A stretch of DNA of 22,969 bases. Origin: CAJCIY01 sp036379355. GTDB taxonomy: Bacteria; Actinomycetota; Actinomycetes; Mycobacteriales; CAJCIY01. Both the position numbers and the translations under genes were made by a program. The notes under the pieces were generated by a model that did no database searches, had not been told where the DNA came from, and saw nothing but the letters and a program-made list of their open reading frames with translations. Shown here one piece after another: positions 1 to 9,690 of this stretch. Every line of letters begins with the position of its first letter. The first letter of the stretch is position 1. The stretch lies in the NCBI GenBank assembly GCA_036379355.1, contig DASVGV010000092.1:1-22969 (forward strand), written 5' to 3'.

Positions 1-60
1 GCCTACGGGGGACCGCCGGACTACGCGCGACTGGCCTACGAGCGCGCCGTACCCGGGTGA
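1..60 (+). CDS. C-terminal end of an unidentified protein (partial)
   Basis: The first 19 codons in frame 1 are open and end in TGA at 58-60, giving the C-terminal tail AYGGPPDYARLAYERAVPG. The codons have G or C in the third position as in the neighbouring genes, so this is probably the real end of a gene that enters from the left. Nothing in so short a tail identifies the family. It lies 51 bases before the LarA-family gene on the same strand, so the two may be co-transcribed. If so, the missing gene could be another sugar-acid enzyme or a regulator; this is only an inference. Confidence 0.5.
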   Translation, partial: AYGGPPDYARLAYERAVPG

Positions 61-97
61 CGTCCCTGGTCCTTGGGCGGCCGGCATGGGGCGACCT

Positions 98-104
98 GGG
101 AGGG
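98..104 (+). promoter_or_regulatory. Shine-Dalgarno site that sets the larA-like start
   Basis: GGGAGGG ends 7 bases before the ATG at 112. The open frame extends upstream to a TTG at 73, but that codon has no such site, so translation is placed at 112. Confidence 0.7.
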
Positions 105-111
105 TGACGTC

Positions 112-1359
<1,248 letters not shown>

Positions 1360-1361
1360 CG

Positions 1362-2753
1362 TCAGGCGCGGGCGCCGGACGCGAGTGCGCGACTCTGGGC
1401 CACGACGGCGTCGACGAGAGGGGCGTCGTCGGCCAGTTCGTGGTCGAGGGCGTGGATCGCGCGGCGCACGGCATCCGGGAGGGGGCCCGCTGCCAGCCCG
1501 CGCAGGTCGTCGGCGCGCACGTCGATCACCTCGGCGCCGAGGCCGAGCAGGCAGCACACCCAGGCGGCGAGGACCCGCGTCGCGGCAGCGGGCAGCCGGC
1601 CCGCGTCACGCTCGGCGCGCAGCACCGGCAGGATCCGGATCGGCAGCTTCTGGGAGCCGTCGGTGCCGATCTGCTCGAGCCGGTGGCGCAGCCGCGGGTT
1701 CGCGAACCGCTCCAGGAGGGCGGTGCGGTAGGCCGCGAGACCGCCTGCTGGCTGGGGCACATGACCCGACGCGACGTCCCACCACTCATCCAGCCAGCCG
1801 CGGCAGGTCTCGTCCCCGACGGCTTCGTCCACGGTCAGGTGCCCCCGAAGGGAACCCGCGTACGCCAGCAGTGAGTGGCCGCCGTTGAGCAGCCACAGCT
1901 TGCGGTTCTCGTACGGGGTGACGTCGTCGGTGAACGTCGCCCCGACCGCGTCCCAGCGCGGCCGTCCGGCGGGGAACGCACCACTGAGCACCCATTCGCG
2001 GAACGGCTCGGTGACGACCGGGCACAGGTCCTCGAACCCGGTGGCCGCCCGGACGGCGCCGATGTCGCGTGCCAACGGTCGCGGCGTGATGCGGTCGACC
2101 GTCGTCGTCACCACGGACAGGTGGGCGTCGAGCCACTCGGTCAGCCCGCTGTCGACCCGCCGTGCGGCGTCGCGCAGGACCCGGTCGACCATCGCGCCGT
2201 TGGACGGAACGTTGTCGCACGGGACGAGGGCGATCGGTCCGGCGCCGGCCGCGCGTCGGGCAGCCAGGCCCGCGACCAGCCGCGCGGGTGCCGTACGCAC
2301 GGGCGCGGCCAGGTCGTGGCTCAGCGCGGCGAGGTCTGCGCGGACGTCGTCGCGATCGACGTCCAGAGCCCCGTCGGCGCGGCGCCGGTACCCGGCCTCG
2401 GTCACCGTGACCGTCACCACCGCCAGATCGGGGGAGCGGAAGAACCCCAGCCACGAACCGTGATCCTCGCCGGAGTGCACGGTGGAGAGGCTGCTCACCA
2501 GGTCGACCGCATCGCCGTCGCCGGCCCTGGTCACCAGCGTGTAGAGACCGTCCTGGCCCGCCAGCCGCTCGGGCAGGTCGCCACGACCGCGGCCGGTGAA
2601 CGCCGCGTAGCCCCAGTCGCCGGCGTCGGGCGCCACGTCGGTGTACCAGGCCTGGTGGGCACGGCAGAAGCTGCCGAGCCCGAGGTGCAGGAGCCGTACC
2701 GGTGCCGCCGGTCGCGCGCCCGCCGCGGACCTGCGGAGCCGGCGGCCCCTCAC
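1362..2753 (-). CDS. uxuB: Long-chain mannitol dehydrogenase family; likely fructuronate (or tagaturonate) reductase
   Basis: The 463-residue protein is an NAD-dependent polyol/hexuronate oxidoreductase of the mannitol dehydrogenase family. The N-terminal nucleotide-binding half starts with LLHLGLGSFCRAHQAWY (about 21-37) and continues to VPCDNVPSNG (177-186). The C-terminal catalytic half has TTVDRITP (217-224) and KLWLLNGGHS, with K285, N290 and H293 at the same 5- and 8-residue spacing as the Lys/Asn/His catalytic group of mannitol 2-dehydrogenase. The GTG start at 2753 overlaps the TGA of uxaC by four bases (GTGA), which implies translational coupling. Coupling to uronate isomerase favours reduction of D-fructuronate to D-mannonate (UxuB) or tagaturonate to altronate (UxaB) over mannitol oxidation. 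The sequence alone cannot separate UxuB from UxaB. Confidence 0.85.
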   Translation of the reverse strand: MRGRRLRRSAAGARPAAPVRLLHLGLGSFCRAHQAWYTDVAPDAGDWGYAAFTGRGRGDLPERLAGQDGLYTLVTRAGDGDAVDLVSSLSTVHSGEDHGSWLGFFRSPDLAVVTVTVTEAGYRRRADGALDVDRDDVRADLAALSHDLAAPVRTAPARLVAGLAARRAAGAGPIALVPCDNVPSNGAMVDRVLRDAARRVDSGLTEWLDAHLSVVTTTVDRITPRPLARDIGAVRAATGFEDLCPVVTEPFREWVLSGAFPAGRPRWDAVGATFTDDVTPYENRKLWLLNGGHSLLAYAGSLRGHLTVDEAVGDETCRGWLDEWWDVASGHVPQPAGGLAAYRTALLERFANPRLRHRLEQIGTDGSQKLPIRILPVLRAERDAGRLPAAATRVLAAWVCCLLGLGAEVIDVRADDLRGLAAGPLPDAVRRAIHALDHELADDAPLVDAVVAQSRALASGARA

Positions 2754-4159
2754 AGCTTGAAGACCGTTGCGGGCTGTCGGGCGACCAGAGTGACCGCGGT
2801 GTCGACGGCCTCGTCCAGAGTCAGCCGATGCTCGGCGACCAGGCCGGCGAGGTAGCCCGCCTCCAGTCGGCGCGACATGTCGTGCCGCGCCGGGATGGAG
2901 CAGAACGCCCGTGTGTCGTCGACGAAGCCCGACGTCCGGGTGAACCCCGCGGTCTCGGTGACGGCAGCGCGGAAGCGGCGGATCGCGTCCGGAGCGTCGA
3001 GGAACCACCACGGCACTCCGACGTAGACCGACGGGTAGAACCCGGCCAGTGGCGCGAGCTCGCGTGACCAGGCCGTCTCGTCCACGGTGAACACGACGAG
3101 GTGGAAGCCGCTGGCGGTGCCGAACCGCTCCAGCATCGGACGCAGTGCGTCGGTGAACTCCACCCGGACCGGGATGTCGGCGCCGACGTCGGTGCCGTAC
3201 CGCTCGAACGTCGGGGTGTGGTGGTTGCGCCGTACGCCCGGGTGCACCGTCATCACGAGGCCGTCCTCGCAGGACATGCGCGCCATCTCGCCGAGCATGT
3301 GCCGGCGGAATGCCGCCGCCTCCTCGGGTCGTGCCGATCCGGCCAACGCGGCTCGGTAGATCCGCGCCGCGTCGGCGGGGTCGAGCGGGTCGCAGCGCAC
3401 GTCGGCGTGACTGTGGTCGGCCGACACCGCTCCGTGGGATCTGAAGTAGTGGCGGCGCTGCTCGAGCGCGCGCAGGTAGCCGGCATAGTCCCCGGTGTCG
3501 ACGTCCGCGGCAGCGGCAAGCCGGGCGACCGCGCCGCGCCAGTCGGAGCGCCCTGGTTCGAGGTACGCGTCGGGGCGGAACGTCGGGACGACCCGGCCCG
3601 TCCAGGTCGGGTCGCCGTCGAGCGCGCGGTGCGCGGACAGGTCAGAGCAGGGGTCGTCCGTGGTCGCGAGCACCGATATCCCGAAGCGGTCGTACAACGC
3701 GCGCGGGCGGAACGCGGGGTCCGCAAGGCACGCGGCGAGCCGGTCGTAGATCGCATCCGCGGAGTCGGCCGACAGGGCCGCGTCGATGCCGAAGATCTCG
3801 ACCAGCTGGGCCTCGATCCACTGCTGTACGGGAGTTCCGCGAAACACCGGCCAGTGCTCGCACACCAGGCGCCAGGCCCGGCGCGAGGCCGCCTCCGAGA
3901 GCGGTCCTTGCCCGACACCGAGGTCCTCGAGCGCGATGCCGTCGGCGTGCAGCAGCCGCGTGACGTAGTGATCGGGAGTGACGAGGAGCGAGACCGGGTC
4001 ACGGAAGGGGTGGTCGTCGAGCAGCACCTGCGGATCGACGTGGCCGTGCGGGCAGATGAGCGGCAGGTCCGCGATGGCCGCATAGATCGTGCGCGCGATC
4101 GCGCGGGTCGTCGGGGCGACCGGGAGCAGCCGGTCGGGGTGCAGGTCGAGGCGGGCCAT
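2750..4159 (-). CDS. uxaC: Uronate (glucuronate/galacturonate) isomerase
   Basis: This 469-residue protein is a uronate isomerase of the amidohydrolase superfamily. It converts D-glucuronate to D-fructuronate and D-galacturonate to D-tagaturonate in the cytoplasm, the first step of hexuronate breakdown. The metal-site motif CPHGHVDP (H38, H40) lies close to the N-terminus, followed by TPDHYVTRLLHADG. Further family blocks are MTVHPGVRRNH, VFTVDE, YVGVPWWFLD and SGFVDDTRAF near the C-terminus. The length matches the family norm of about 470. The frame stays open upstream to 4351, but that stretch runs through the nitroreductase gene. The ATG at 4159 gives the familiar LHPDRLLP opening; a GTG at 4171 is a possible alternative. 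The nitroreductase stop is 34 bases upstream and uxuB overlaps downstream, so it sits inside an operon. Confidence 0.93.
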   Translation of the reverse strand: MARLDLHPDRLLPVAPTTRAIARTIYAAIADLPLICPHGHVDPQVLLDDHPFRDPVSLLVTPDHYVTRLLHADGIALEDLGVGQGPLSEAASRRAWRLVCEHWPVFRGTPVQQWIEAQLVEIFGIDAALSADSADAIYDRLAACLADPAFRPRALYDRFGISVLATTDDPCSDLSAHRALDGDPTWTGRVVPTFRPDAYLEPGRSDWRGAVARLAAAADVDTGDYAGYLRALEQRRHYFRSHGAVSADHSHADVRCDPLDPADAARIYRAALAGSARPEEAAAFRRHMLGEMARMSCEDGLVMTVHPGVRRNHHTPTFERYGTDVGADIPVRVEFTDALRPMLERFGTASGFHLVVFTVDETAWSRELAPLAGFYPSVYVGVPWWFLDAPDAIRRFRAAVTETAGFTRTSGFVDDTRAFCSIPARHDMSRRLEAGYLAGLVAEHRLTLDEAVDTAVTLVARQPATVFKL

Positions 4160-4193
4160 GTCGGGGATCACCTCGTCCACCAAGAGCTTGATC

Positions 4194-4868
4194 TCAGCCG
4201 GTCCAGCGCGGTCCGTCGACGGCGATGCCGAGCGGCGTGCCCCAGCGGTTGCGGTGCGACACCTCCTCCACCGGGCGGCGCGCCGCGACACCCCAGCGGC
4301 CAGTGGGGTATCCGAAGGTGACGCAGCCCGCCATCTGCCAGCCCTGGTCACGCGGGACGTCGAGGATCTCGAGCACCTGCTCGCTCTTGAACGCGAGCAC
4401 CCCGGTCAGGCACGACCCGACGCCCTGACTGCGGCCGGCGAGCATGGCGCTCCACAGTGCCGGATAGATCGAGCCGCCGCTCGGGTCGTGCTGGGCGAAG
4501 CCGAACAGCAGCATCGGATAGGTGGCGAAGTTGTCGGCCGCGTGTTCGACGGAGGCGACGATCTTCATGAGCTGCCGGCTCCCGGGATCCTCGGGCGCCG
4601 CCCGGGCGGCGTCGATCCGGGCCTTGTAGACGCTCTGCCAGAGCATGTCGACGCATTCGCGGTACAGCGGAGCGAGCCGGGCGCGTACCTCCGGGTCGTC
4701 GACGACGAGGAACTGCCAGTTCTGTGCATTGCCGCCGGACGGCGCACGAACCGCGGCGTCGAGGATCAACGCCACCACGTCGTCGGGAATGGGCTGGTCC
4801 TTGACCCGCCGCATCGCTCGCGTCGTGTAGAGCGCCTCGAGTACGTCCATCTGCTGCGGTTGGCTCAT
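4194..4868 (-). CDS. Nitroreductase-family FMN-dependent oxidoreductase
   Basis: The 224-residue protein is a nitroreductase-fold flavoenzyme that would use FMN and NAD(P)H. FMN-contact signatures are visible: TTRAMRRV (15-22), RAPSGGNAQNWQF (41-53) and the C-terminal GYPTGRWGVAARRPVEEV (187-203). The central block SIYPALWSAMLAGRSQGVG is the usual dimer-interface helix. An ATG at 4868 is preceded by GAGGAG nine bases upstream, which fixes the start even though the frame stays open much further. It lies 77 bases after the substrate-binding protein and 34 before uxaC, all on the minus strand. Its substrate cannot be read from sequence; these enzymes act on nitro compounds, quinones, enones or as dehalogenases. 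Its role in a transport/uronate operon is not obvious. Confidence 0.88.
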   Translation of the reverse strand: MSQPQQMDVLEALYTTRAMRRVKDQPIPDDVVALILDAAVRAPSGGNAQNWQFLVVDDPEVRARLAPLYRECVDMLWQSVYKARIDAARAAPEDPGSRQLMKIVASVEHAADNFATYPMLLFGFAQHDPSGGSIYPALWSAMLAGRSQGVGSCLTGVLAFKSEQVLEILDVPRDQGWQMAGCVTFGYPTGRWGVAARRPVEEVSHRNRWGTPLGIAVDGPRWTG

Positions 4869-4945
4869 CGTCGTCTGCTCCTCGGTCACCGGGCCGCGTC
4901 CTGGCACCGGCATGCTGCCAGACGTCGCATTCGGGGCGCCGTCAC

Positions 4946-6661
4946 TCACGAGGGCGGCGTCGGGCGGGGCGAGGGCGGCGGGTAGTTGGGGACTGACTCG
5001 GCGGCCGGGACCTTCGTGTAGATCGTCACCGCGCCCTTGAGGGTGAACACGTCCGGTGGCGTTCGCGGCCACTGGCCCGGCAGGTACCGCTTGCCGCCTT
5101 GCACGTACTCGTACAAGCCCTTGCCCTGGTGTCCCAGCTCGTCCGGGCCGCTGGCGTTGGGGTTCCACCAGACCTCGGTCATGTCGTCGATGCCCTGGTA
5201 GTCCGTGGCGGGCCAGATTCCGTGGTTTCCGTACGTGATGAGCGGCTGGGTGAGCGCCTCGGGGACGCGGGGCAGCGAGAAGTACCCGGCCAGCAGGTTC
5301 CGCGGGGTCAGATCGGGCCCGGTGGCCTGCAGGCCGGCGTACAGCAGGCTGAACAGGGGAACGGTCGTCGCCGCACCGGTCTCGGCCGGCGGGTTCTTGC
5401 CGTAGAACCAGTGGTACAGGAAGATCGGCCCGCTGACCGACGGGGACGTTCGGGCCGCACTGGAGCTGATCCCGAACGCATGGGCCCACTGTTTCTGGTC
5501 GTACGTCCGGGCGAAGATCGCGGTGTCGGTCAGGGCCGCCCCTGTGACGATCCACTCGGGGAAGTAGTTCTGGTTCGTGGCGGCCGTGGTCAGCGGTCCC
5601 GGCGCCACGGGGTCCCCGCTGAAGATCACCGATGTCACCCCGGCCGCCTTCAGCTGCGCGATGAGGCCGTTCGCGTCGATCGTCGTCGGCGACGAGTAGG
5701 CGAGTCGCGACGTGAGCGTGACCCCTTGCTGGGCGAGGCTGGTGACGAAGTGGTTCGCCTGGGTCTCGGAGTCCTGCCCGCTGGAGATGTAGACCAGGCC
5801 GAACGTGCGGGTCTTGGAGCGGAGGGCCGCGCTGCCGGCGTACGCCGCCTTGCGCCCGGCCAGCTGGGCGCCGATGTAGTCGGCCAGCTGGATCTGCCCC
5901 TGGTCGGCGTTCATCGGCAGGTCGATGGCGTACGGCGACACCTTCGCGTAGAAGCTGTTCGGCTGGCTCGGCAGGCAGTCGATGCAGAAGATCTTGTTGG
6001 CGACGATCTCCTGCCCGAACGCCGCGGTCAGGGCCGGCCCGCCCAGTACCGCGAACGGCTTGATGGACTCCGCGATGGTCGTGGCGTCCGCGCGCGCGGC
6101 GACGGTGTCGGTGGTCGCGCCGGTCGCGACGAACGGGATCAGGTCGACGTGCCGTCCGTACGTCTCGTCGTAGGTCTCCAGGAACTTGATGAACCCCCTG
6201 ACGGTGTCGATCGTCTGCTGGTTGGTGTCCGTGTCGGAGATCGCTCCCTCGATGTACTTGAGCACGGGGTCGTTCGCTTCGGGCAGGTAGAGCACCACCT
6301 TGATCGAGGTTGCGGTGACGCCTTGATAGGTGGCACCCCCGTTGTTCCCCCGGAACGGGGCGTAGCACTGGCCCGCGAAGTAGTACGGGTACTTCAGCTT
6401 TCCGGTGGACGTGTCGCACCGGCTGCCCCAGTCGACCGACTTCGTCTCGCCGGCCGCAGCCGCGTCCGACCACGACAGCACGCCGGCCGGATGGAAGCCC
6501 GCCTGGTGCGAGGCCGGCTCGCTCGGCGCGGCAGGTGACCGGTCGTTCCTCGTGGTCACGACGAGGGCAGCGACCACAGCGAGGCACACGAGGATGACGA
6601 CCAGCGGGCCGTTGCGCCGGAGGGACGTGGCCGATGGCCAGGGTGCGCGTCGCATGGGCAT
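4946..6661 (-). CDS. Membrane-anchored Liv-type ABC substrate-binding protein
   Basis: This 571-residue extracytoplasmic protein has the type 1 periplasmic-binding fold of branched-chain amino acid/amide receptors. A short basic N-terminus is followed by one hydrophobic helix (about 18-36). No clear lipobox or AxA cleavage site is present, so it may stay anchored by this helix. Fold blocks include TATSIKVVLYLPEAND, PFAVLGGPALTAAFGQEIVANKIFC, TRTFGLVYISSGQDSET, GVTSVIFSGDPVAPGPL and YFPEWIVTGA. The tail is proline-rich. It is longer than classical LivJ/LivK (about 370), with extra N- and C-terminal segments. The ATG at 6661 lies two bases after the stop of the transporter fusion, so translation is probably coupled; the Shine-Dalgarno is weak. 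The ligand is unknown. Confidence 0.85.
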   Translation of the reverse strand: MPMRRAPWPSATSLRRNGPLVVILVCLAVVAALVVTTRNDRSPAAPSEPASHQAGFHPAGVLSWSDAAAAGETKSVDWGSRCDTSTGKLKYPYYFAGQCYAPFRGNNGGATYQGVTATSIKVVLYLPEANDPVLKYIEGAISDTDTNQQTIDTVRGFIKFLETYDETYGRHVDLIPFVATGATTDTVAARADATTIAESIKPFAVLGGPALTAAFGQEIVANKIFCIDCLPSQPNSFYAKVSPYAIDLPMNADQGQIQLADYIGAQLAGRKAAYAGSAALRSKTRTFGLVYISSGQDSETQANHFVTSLAQQGVTLTSRLAYSSPTTIDANGLIAQLKAAGVTSVIFSGDPVAPGPLTTAATNQNYFPEWIVTGAALTDTAIFARTYDQKQWAHAFGISSSAARTSPSVSGPIFLYHWFYGKNPPAETGAATTVPLFSLLYAGLQATGPDLTPRNLLAGYFSLPRVPEALTQPLITYGNHGIWPATDYQGIDDMTEVWWNPNASGPDELGHQGKGLYEYVQGGKRYLPGQWPRTPPDVFTLKGAVTIYTKVPAAESVPNYPPPSPRPTPPS

Positions 6662-6663
6662 GC

Positions 6664-9600
6664 CTAACGGACGAGTGTTCCGGAGCGGGCGATGGCGGCT
6701 GGCGAGTCACCCAGGTACGAGGCGATGACGAGCGGGTCGTGGAGCACCGCGTCGGGCGTGCCGTCGGCGATCACGCTCCCGAGGTCCAGGGCGAGCAGGC
6801 GATCGGCCACGGAGGTGACCAGCGGCATGTCGTGCTCGATGACGACCAGCGTGGCACCGAGGTCGTCGCGAAGCCGCAGCAGCAGGGGAGCGAGCGCCTC
6901 GGACTCCCGCTGCGCGATACCGCTCGACGGCTCGTCCAGCAGCACGACGTCCGGTCGGTGGGCGACGACGCACGCGATGTCGACGACGCGGCGCGTTCCC
7001 GTGGACAGCTCATGGACGAACTTCGACCGGTACGCCTCCAGACCGAGCAGCTGGATCAGCTCCGTGACACGGGTGGCCACCTGCTGCTCGGCGTCGAACG
7101 CCGCCGGCAGGTACAGCGCCGGGTTGAGCGGGTCGCGGACGGTCACCCAGCGCTCGAGGGCGACGGCGATGGTCTCCTCGACGGTCAAGGCAGGAAACAG
7201 CCGGGCGTCCTGGAACGACCGCCCGAGTCCGGACCGGGCGCGGGCGCCGGGGCCCCGGGGGGTCAGGTCCCGCCCGCCCAGCAGCACGCGGCCCGCGTCG
7301 GCCCGGGTGAAGCCCGAGATGGCGTCGAACAGGGTCGTCTTGCCGGCGCCGTTCGGACCGATGACACCGACGACCTGCCCGGCGGGGACGCGGAAGGAGA
7401 CGTCGGTGACGGCGCGCACCCCGCCGAAGGAGACGGACAGGTCGACGACCTCGAGCGCTGCGGCCGCCGCCTCCGCACCAGGCCCCTCCACCGCGCCAAC
7501 CCGTTCACTGGCGGCGGCCGCCACGGCGTGCTCGGCGGCATCAGCGGGGTCGGCGGCCGGATCGGCACGAAGGGAGCTGCGGCCGGCACCCTCCAGGAAC
7601 ACCGAGCGCAGGATGTCGGGACGTGCGAGCAGGTCGGCCGTGGGCCCGTGGAAGCGAATCTCACCCTTCTCCAGGAAGTACGCGGTGTCGGCGAGCCGCA
7701 GGGCGAGGTTGACCGACTGCTCGACGAGGATGACGGTGGTCCCCTGATCCCGGATGGCCGCGACCATCGGCAGCAGCTGTTCCACCACCGCCGGAGCGAG
7801 GCCCAGGGACAGCTCGTCGAGAAGGAGAATGCGCGGGCGGCCGAGGAACGCCATCCCCAGCGCCAGCATCTGTTGCTGACCGCCAGAGAGGTTGCCGGCG
7901 GGCTCGTCCTTGCGTGCGGCCAGTACCGGGAACTGGCTCAGCACCCGTTGCCGGCGTGCGTCCAGGTCCGCCGCGTGCTTGCGGTCGAGCCAACCGGCGA
8001 CCCGGAGGTTCTCGCCCACGGTCAGGGACGGGAAGACCCCCTGGCCGCCGGGCACCAGCGAGATGCCGAGCGCCGCGATCTCGTTCGACGGTGCGTGGGT
8101 GATGTCTCGCCCGTCGAAGATCACCGCGCCGCGGTCTGCCTCGACCGCACCGCAGATCGCCTTCAGCAGAGTGGACTTGCCGGCGCCGTTCGTGCCGAGC
8201 AAGGCCACGATCTCGCCCTCGTCGATCTCGAAGTCGACGTGGAACAGGACCTGCACATTGCCGTAGAAGACCTGCACGTCGCGGCAGAGCAGCAGCTTGA
8301 CCAGCCCGTGCCGGCGCTGCTGCAGGACCTCGGCGCGCGCCGCCGCCGTGGTCCACACCTGCTGGATGTCCTGGTCGAGCACCTGGCCGGAGCTGGCCAG
8401 GACGAGGCCGCCGATGACGAAGACCGGCGTCATGATCAGCATTCCGGGGCGGATGCCGACCCCGTCGGCCACGCCTCCGACGATGGGAAGGACCGCCAGT
8501 CCCGGGATCACCCAGACGGCCCCCAAGGAGAACCCCATCGATCGGGCTCGGGGTGGTATCCCGAGCGACAGGGCGGCGAACACGCCCGGACCGACGACGG
8601 CGAGCGTGGCCGCGATCGCCATGTTGGCGACGATCGTCAACCAGAGCCACGGAGCCCAGGCGAAGAGGGCCGCGAAGGCCCCGCAGAGGCAGCTGGACAC
8701 GGCGAGGAACCGCATGATCAGCGCGGGATCCCGCGTGATGAGCCGGGTGCCGAAGCGTGCCCCGACGACGAGACCGACGATCTGGACCGGCTCGGTCAGG
8801 GCCGCGATGTACGACCGCTCGACGACGCCCAGGTGGAAGGCCTGCTCATACAGCAGTGAGGCCAGCGAGGAGAACCCGATGACCGACGCCGCGAGGAACG
8901 GCAGGGAGTAGAAGACGCGGCGCAGACTGGCGACCTTCCAGACGATGCGCCAGGACTCGGCGAACGACGGCGGTGGCTCCTCGGTGAGCAGCGCCTCGCC
9001 GTCCACTCCCATGGCGGCTCGTTCGAAGTGCCCGCGTACGGGCTCGACCAGACGCAGACCGAGGGCGACCAAGATGATCGTCGGAATCGCCAGCACCAGG
9101 AACGGCGCGCGCCAACCCAGGAAGTACGCCAGCGCGCCGGCCAACAGCGGACCTGCGAACGCTCCGAATGCGTTGCCGAACCGGTAGAGGGAGAACACCC
9201 GCGGGCGGGACGCGATGGGAAACCAGTCGGACAGCAGCGAGTTGTGCGTCGGCAGGACCGTTGCCTGACCCAGTCCGGAGCCGGACCGCATGATGACGAG
9301 CACCCAGAGGACGGGCGCGAGGCCGGTCCCGAAGGAGAACGCGGCGAAGACGGAGGCTCCGAGGAGCATGACCCGCACCCGCGAGTGCCGGTCCGCCATC
9401 TGCGCGATCGGCACCGTCAGGGAAAGCCCGAGGAGGGCGGCGACCGCGACCAGCGACAGGATGCCGGCGTCGCTCGTGTGGAAGGCGTCGCGGATGTTGG
9501 GAATGAGCAACCCGAACGAGTCGCGGTCCATCTCCTCGACCATGTTGAAGCCGAACAGGACGAGCAGCGCGTATGCGGGGCCGCCGCCGGACAGGTCCGT

Positions 9601-9690
9601 CAACCAGATCACCGGGTGGCGCACGGCGGCGCGGATCCGCTGCGCTGCGGGGCCGGACCCTACGGGCGGTTCGGGTAGCGCGGGGATCAC
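6664..9690 (-). CDS. Triple fusion: MFS transporter - LivF-type ATPase - LivG-type ATPase
   Basis: One 1008-residue frame carries three domains. Residues 1-440 are a complete major-facilitator domain with motif A-like ADRHSRVRVM (99-108) and a GWRAPFLVLAIP segment as in spinster-like carriers. Residues 463-700 are a LivF-type ABC ATPase: Walker A GTNGAGKST (499-507), signature LSGGQQQ (601-607), Walker B ILLLDEL (621-627) and VEQ in the H-loop position. An Ala-rich linker (about 701-745) leads to a LivG-type ATPase: Walker A GPNGAGKTT (778-786), Q-loop GRSFQD (823-828), signature LSTGTRR (896-902 region), Walker B VVLLDEPSSG (915-924) and IEHDM (951-955). The GTG start at 9690 overlaps the permease stop (GTGA) and has GGGGAT upstream. 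No start codon with a ribosome site lies at the domain joints, so this is a true fusion. It should energise the LivH-LivM permease encoded just upstream; the job of the MFS part is unknown. Confidence 0.9.
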   Translation of the reverse strand: MIPALPEPPVGSGPAAQRIRAAVRHPVIWLTDLSGGGPAYALLVLFGFNMVEEMDRDSFGLLIPNIRDAFHTSDAGILSLVAVAALLGLSLTVPIAQMADRHSRVRVMLLGASVFAAFSFGTGLAPVLWVLVIMRSGSGLGQATVLPTHNSLLSDWFPIASRPRVFSLYRFGNAFGAFAGPLLAGALAYFLGWRAPFLVLAIPTIILVALGLRLVEPVRGHFERAAMGVDGEALLTEEPPPSFAESWRIVWKVASLRRVFYSLPFLAASVIGFSSLASLLYEQAFHLGVVERSYIAALTEPVQIVGLVVGARFGTRLITRDPALIMRFLAVSSCLCGAFAALFAWAPWLWLTIVANMAIAATLAVVGPGVFAALSLGIPPRARSMGFSLGAVWVIPGLAVLPIVGGVADGVGIRPGMLIMTPVFVIGGLVLASSGQVLDQDIQQVWTTAAARAEVLQQRRHGLVKLLLCRDVQVFYGNVQVLFHVDFEIDEGEIVALLGTNGAGKSTLLKAICGAVEADRGAVIFDGRDITHAPSNEIAALGISLVPGGQGVFPSLTVGENLRVAGWLDRKHAADLDARRQRVLSQFPVLAARKDEPAGNLSGGQQQMLALGMAFLGRPRILLLDELSLGLAPAVVEQLLPMVAAIRDQGTTVILVEQSVNLALRLADTAYFLEKGEIRFHGPTADLLARPDILRSVFLEGAGRSSLRADPAADPADAAEHAVAAAASERVGAVEGPGAEAAAAALEVVDLSVSFGGVRAVTDVSFRVPAGQVVGVIGPNGAGKTTLFDAISGFTRADAGRVLLGGRDLTPRGPGARARSGLGRSFQDARLFPALTVEETIAVALERWVTVRDPLNPALYLPAAFDAEQQVATRVTELIQLLGLEAYRSKFVHELSTGTRRVVDIACVVAHRPDVVLLDEPSSGIAQRESEALAPLLLRLRDDLGATLVVIEHDMPLVTSVADRLLALDLGSVIADGTPDAVLHDPLVIASYLGDSPAAIARSGTLVR

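Noticed and set aside
4194..6710. A single 838-codon minus-strand frame ending in the nitroreductase
   Set aside because: Only the last 224 codons have family motifs. The upstream part is antiframe to the binding-protein gene, and an ATG with GAGGAG at 4868 starts the real gene.
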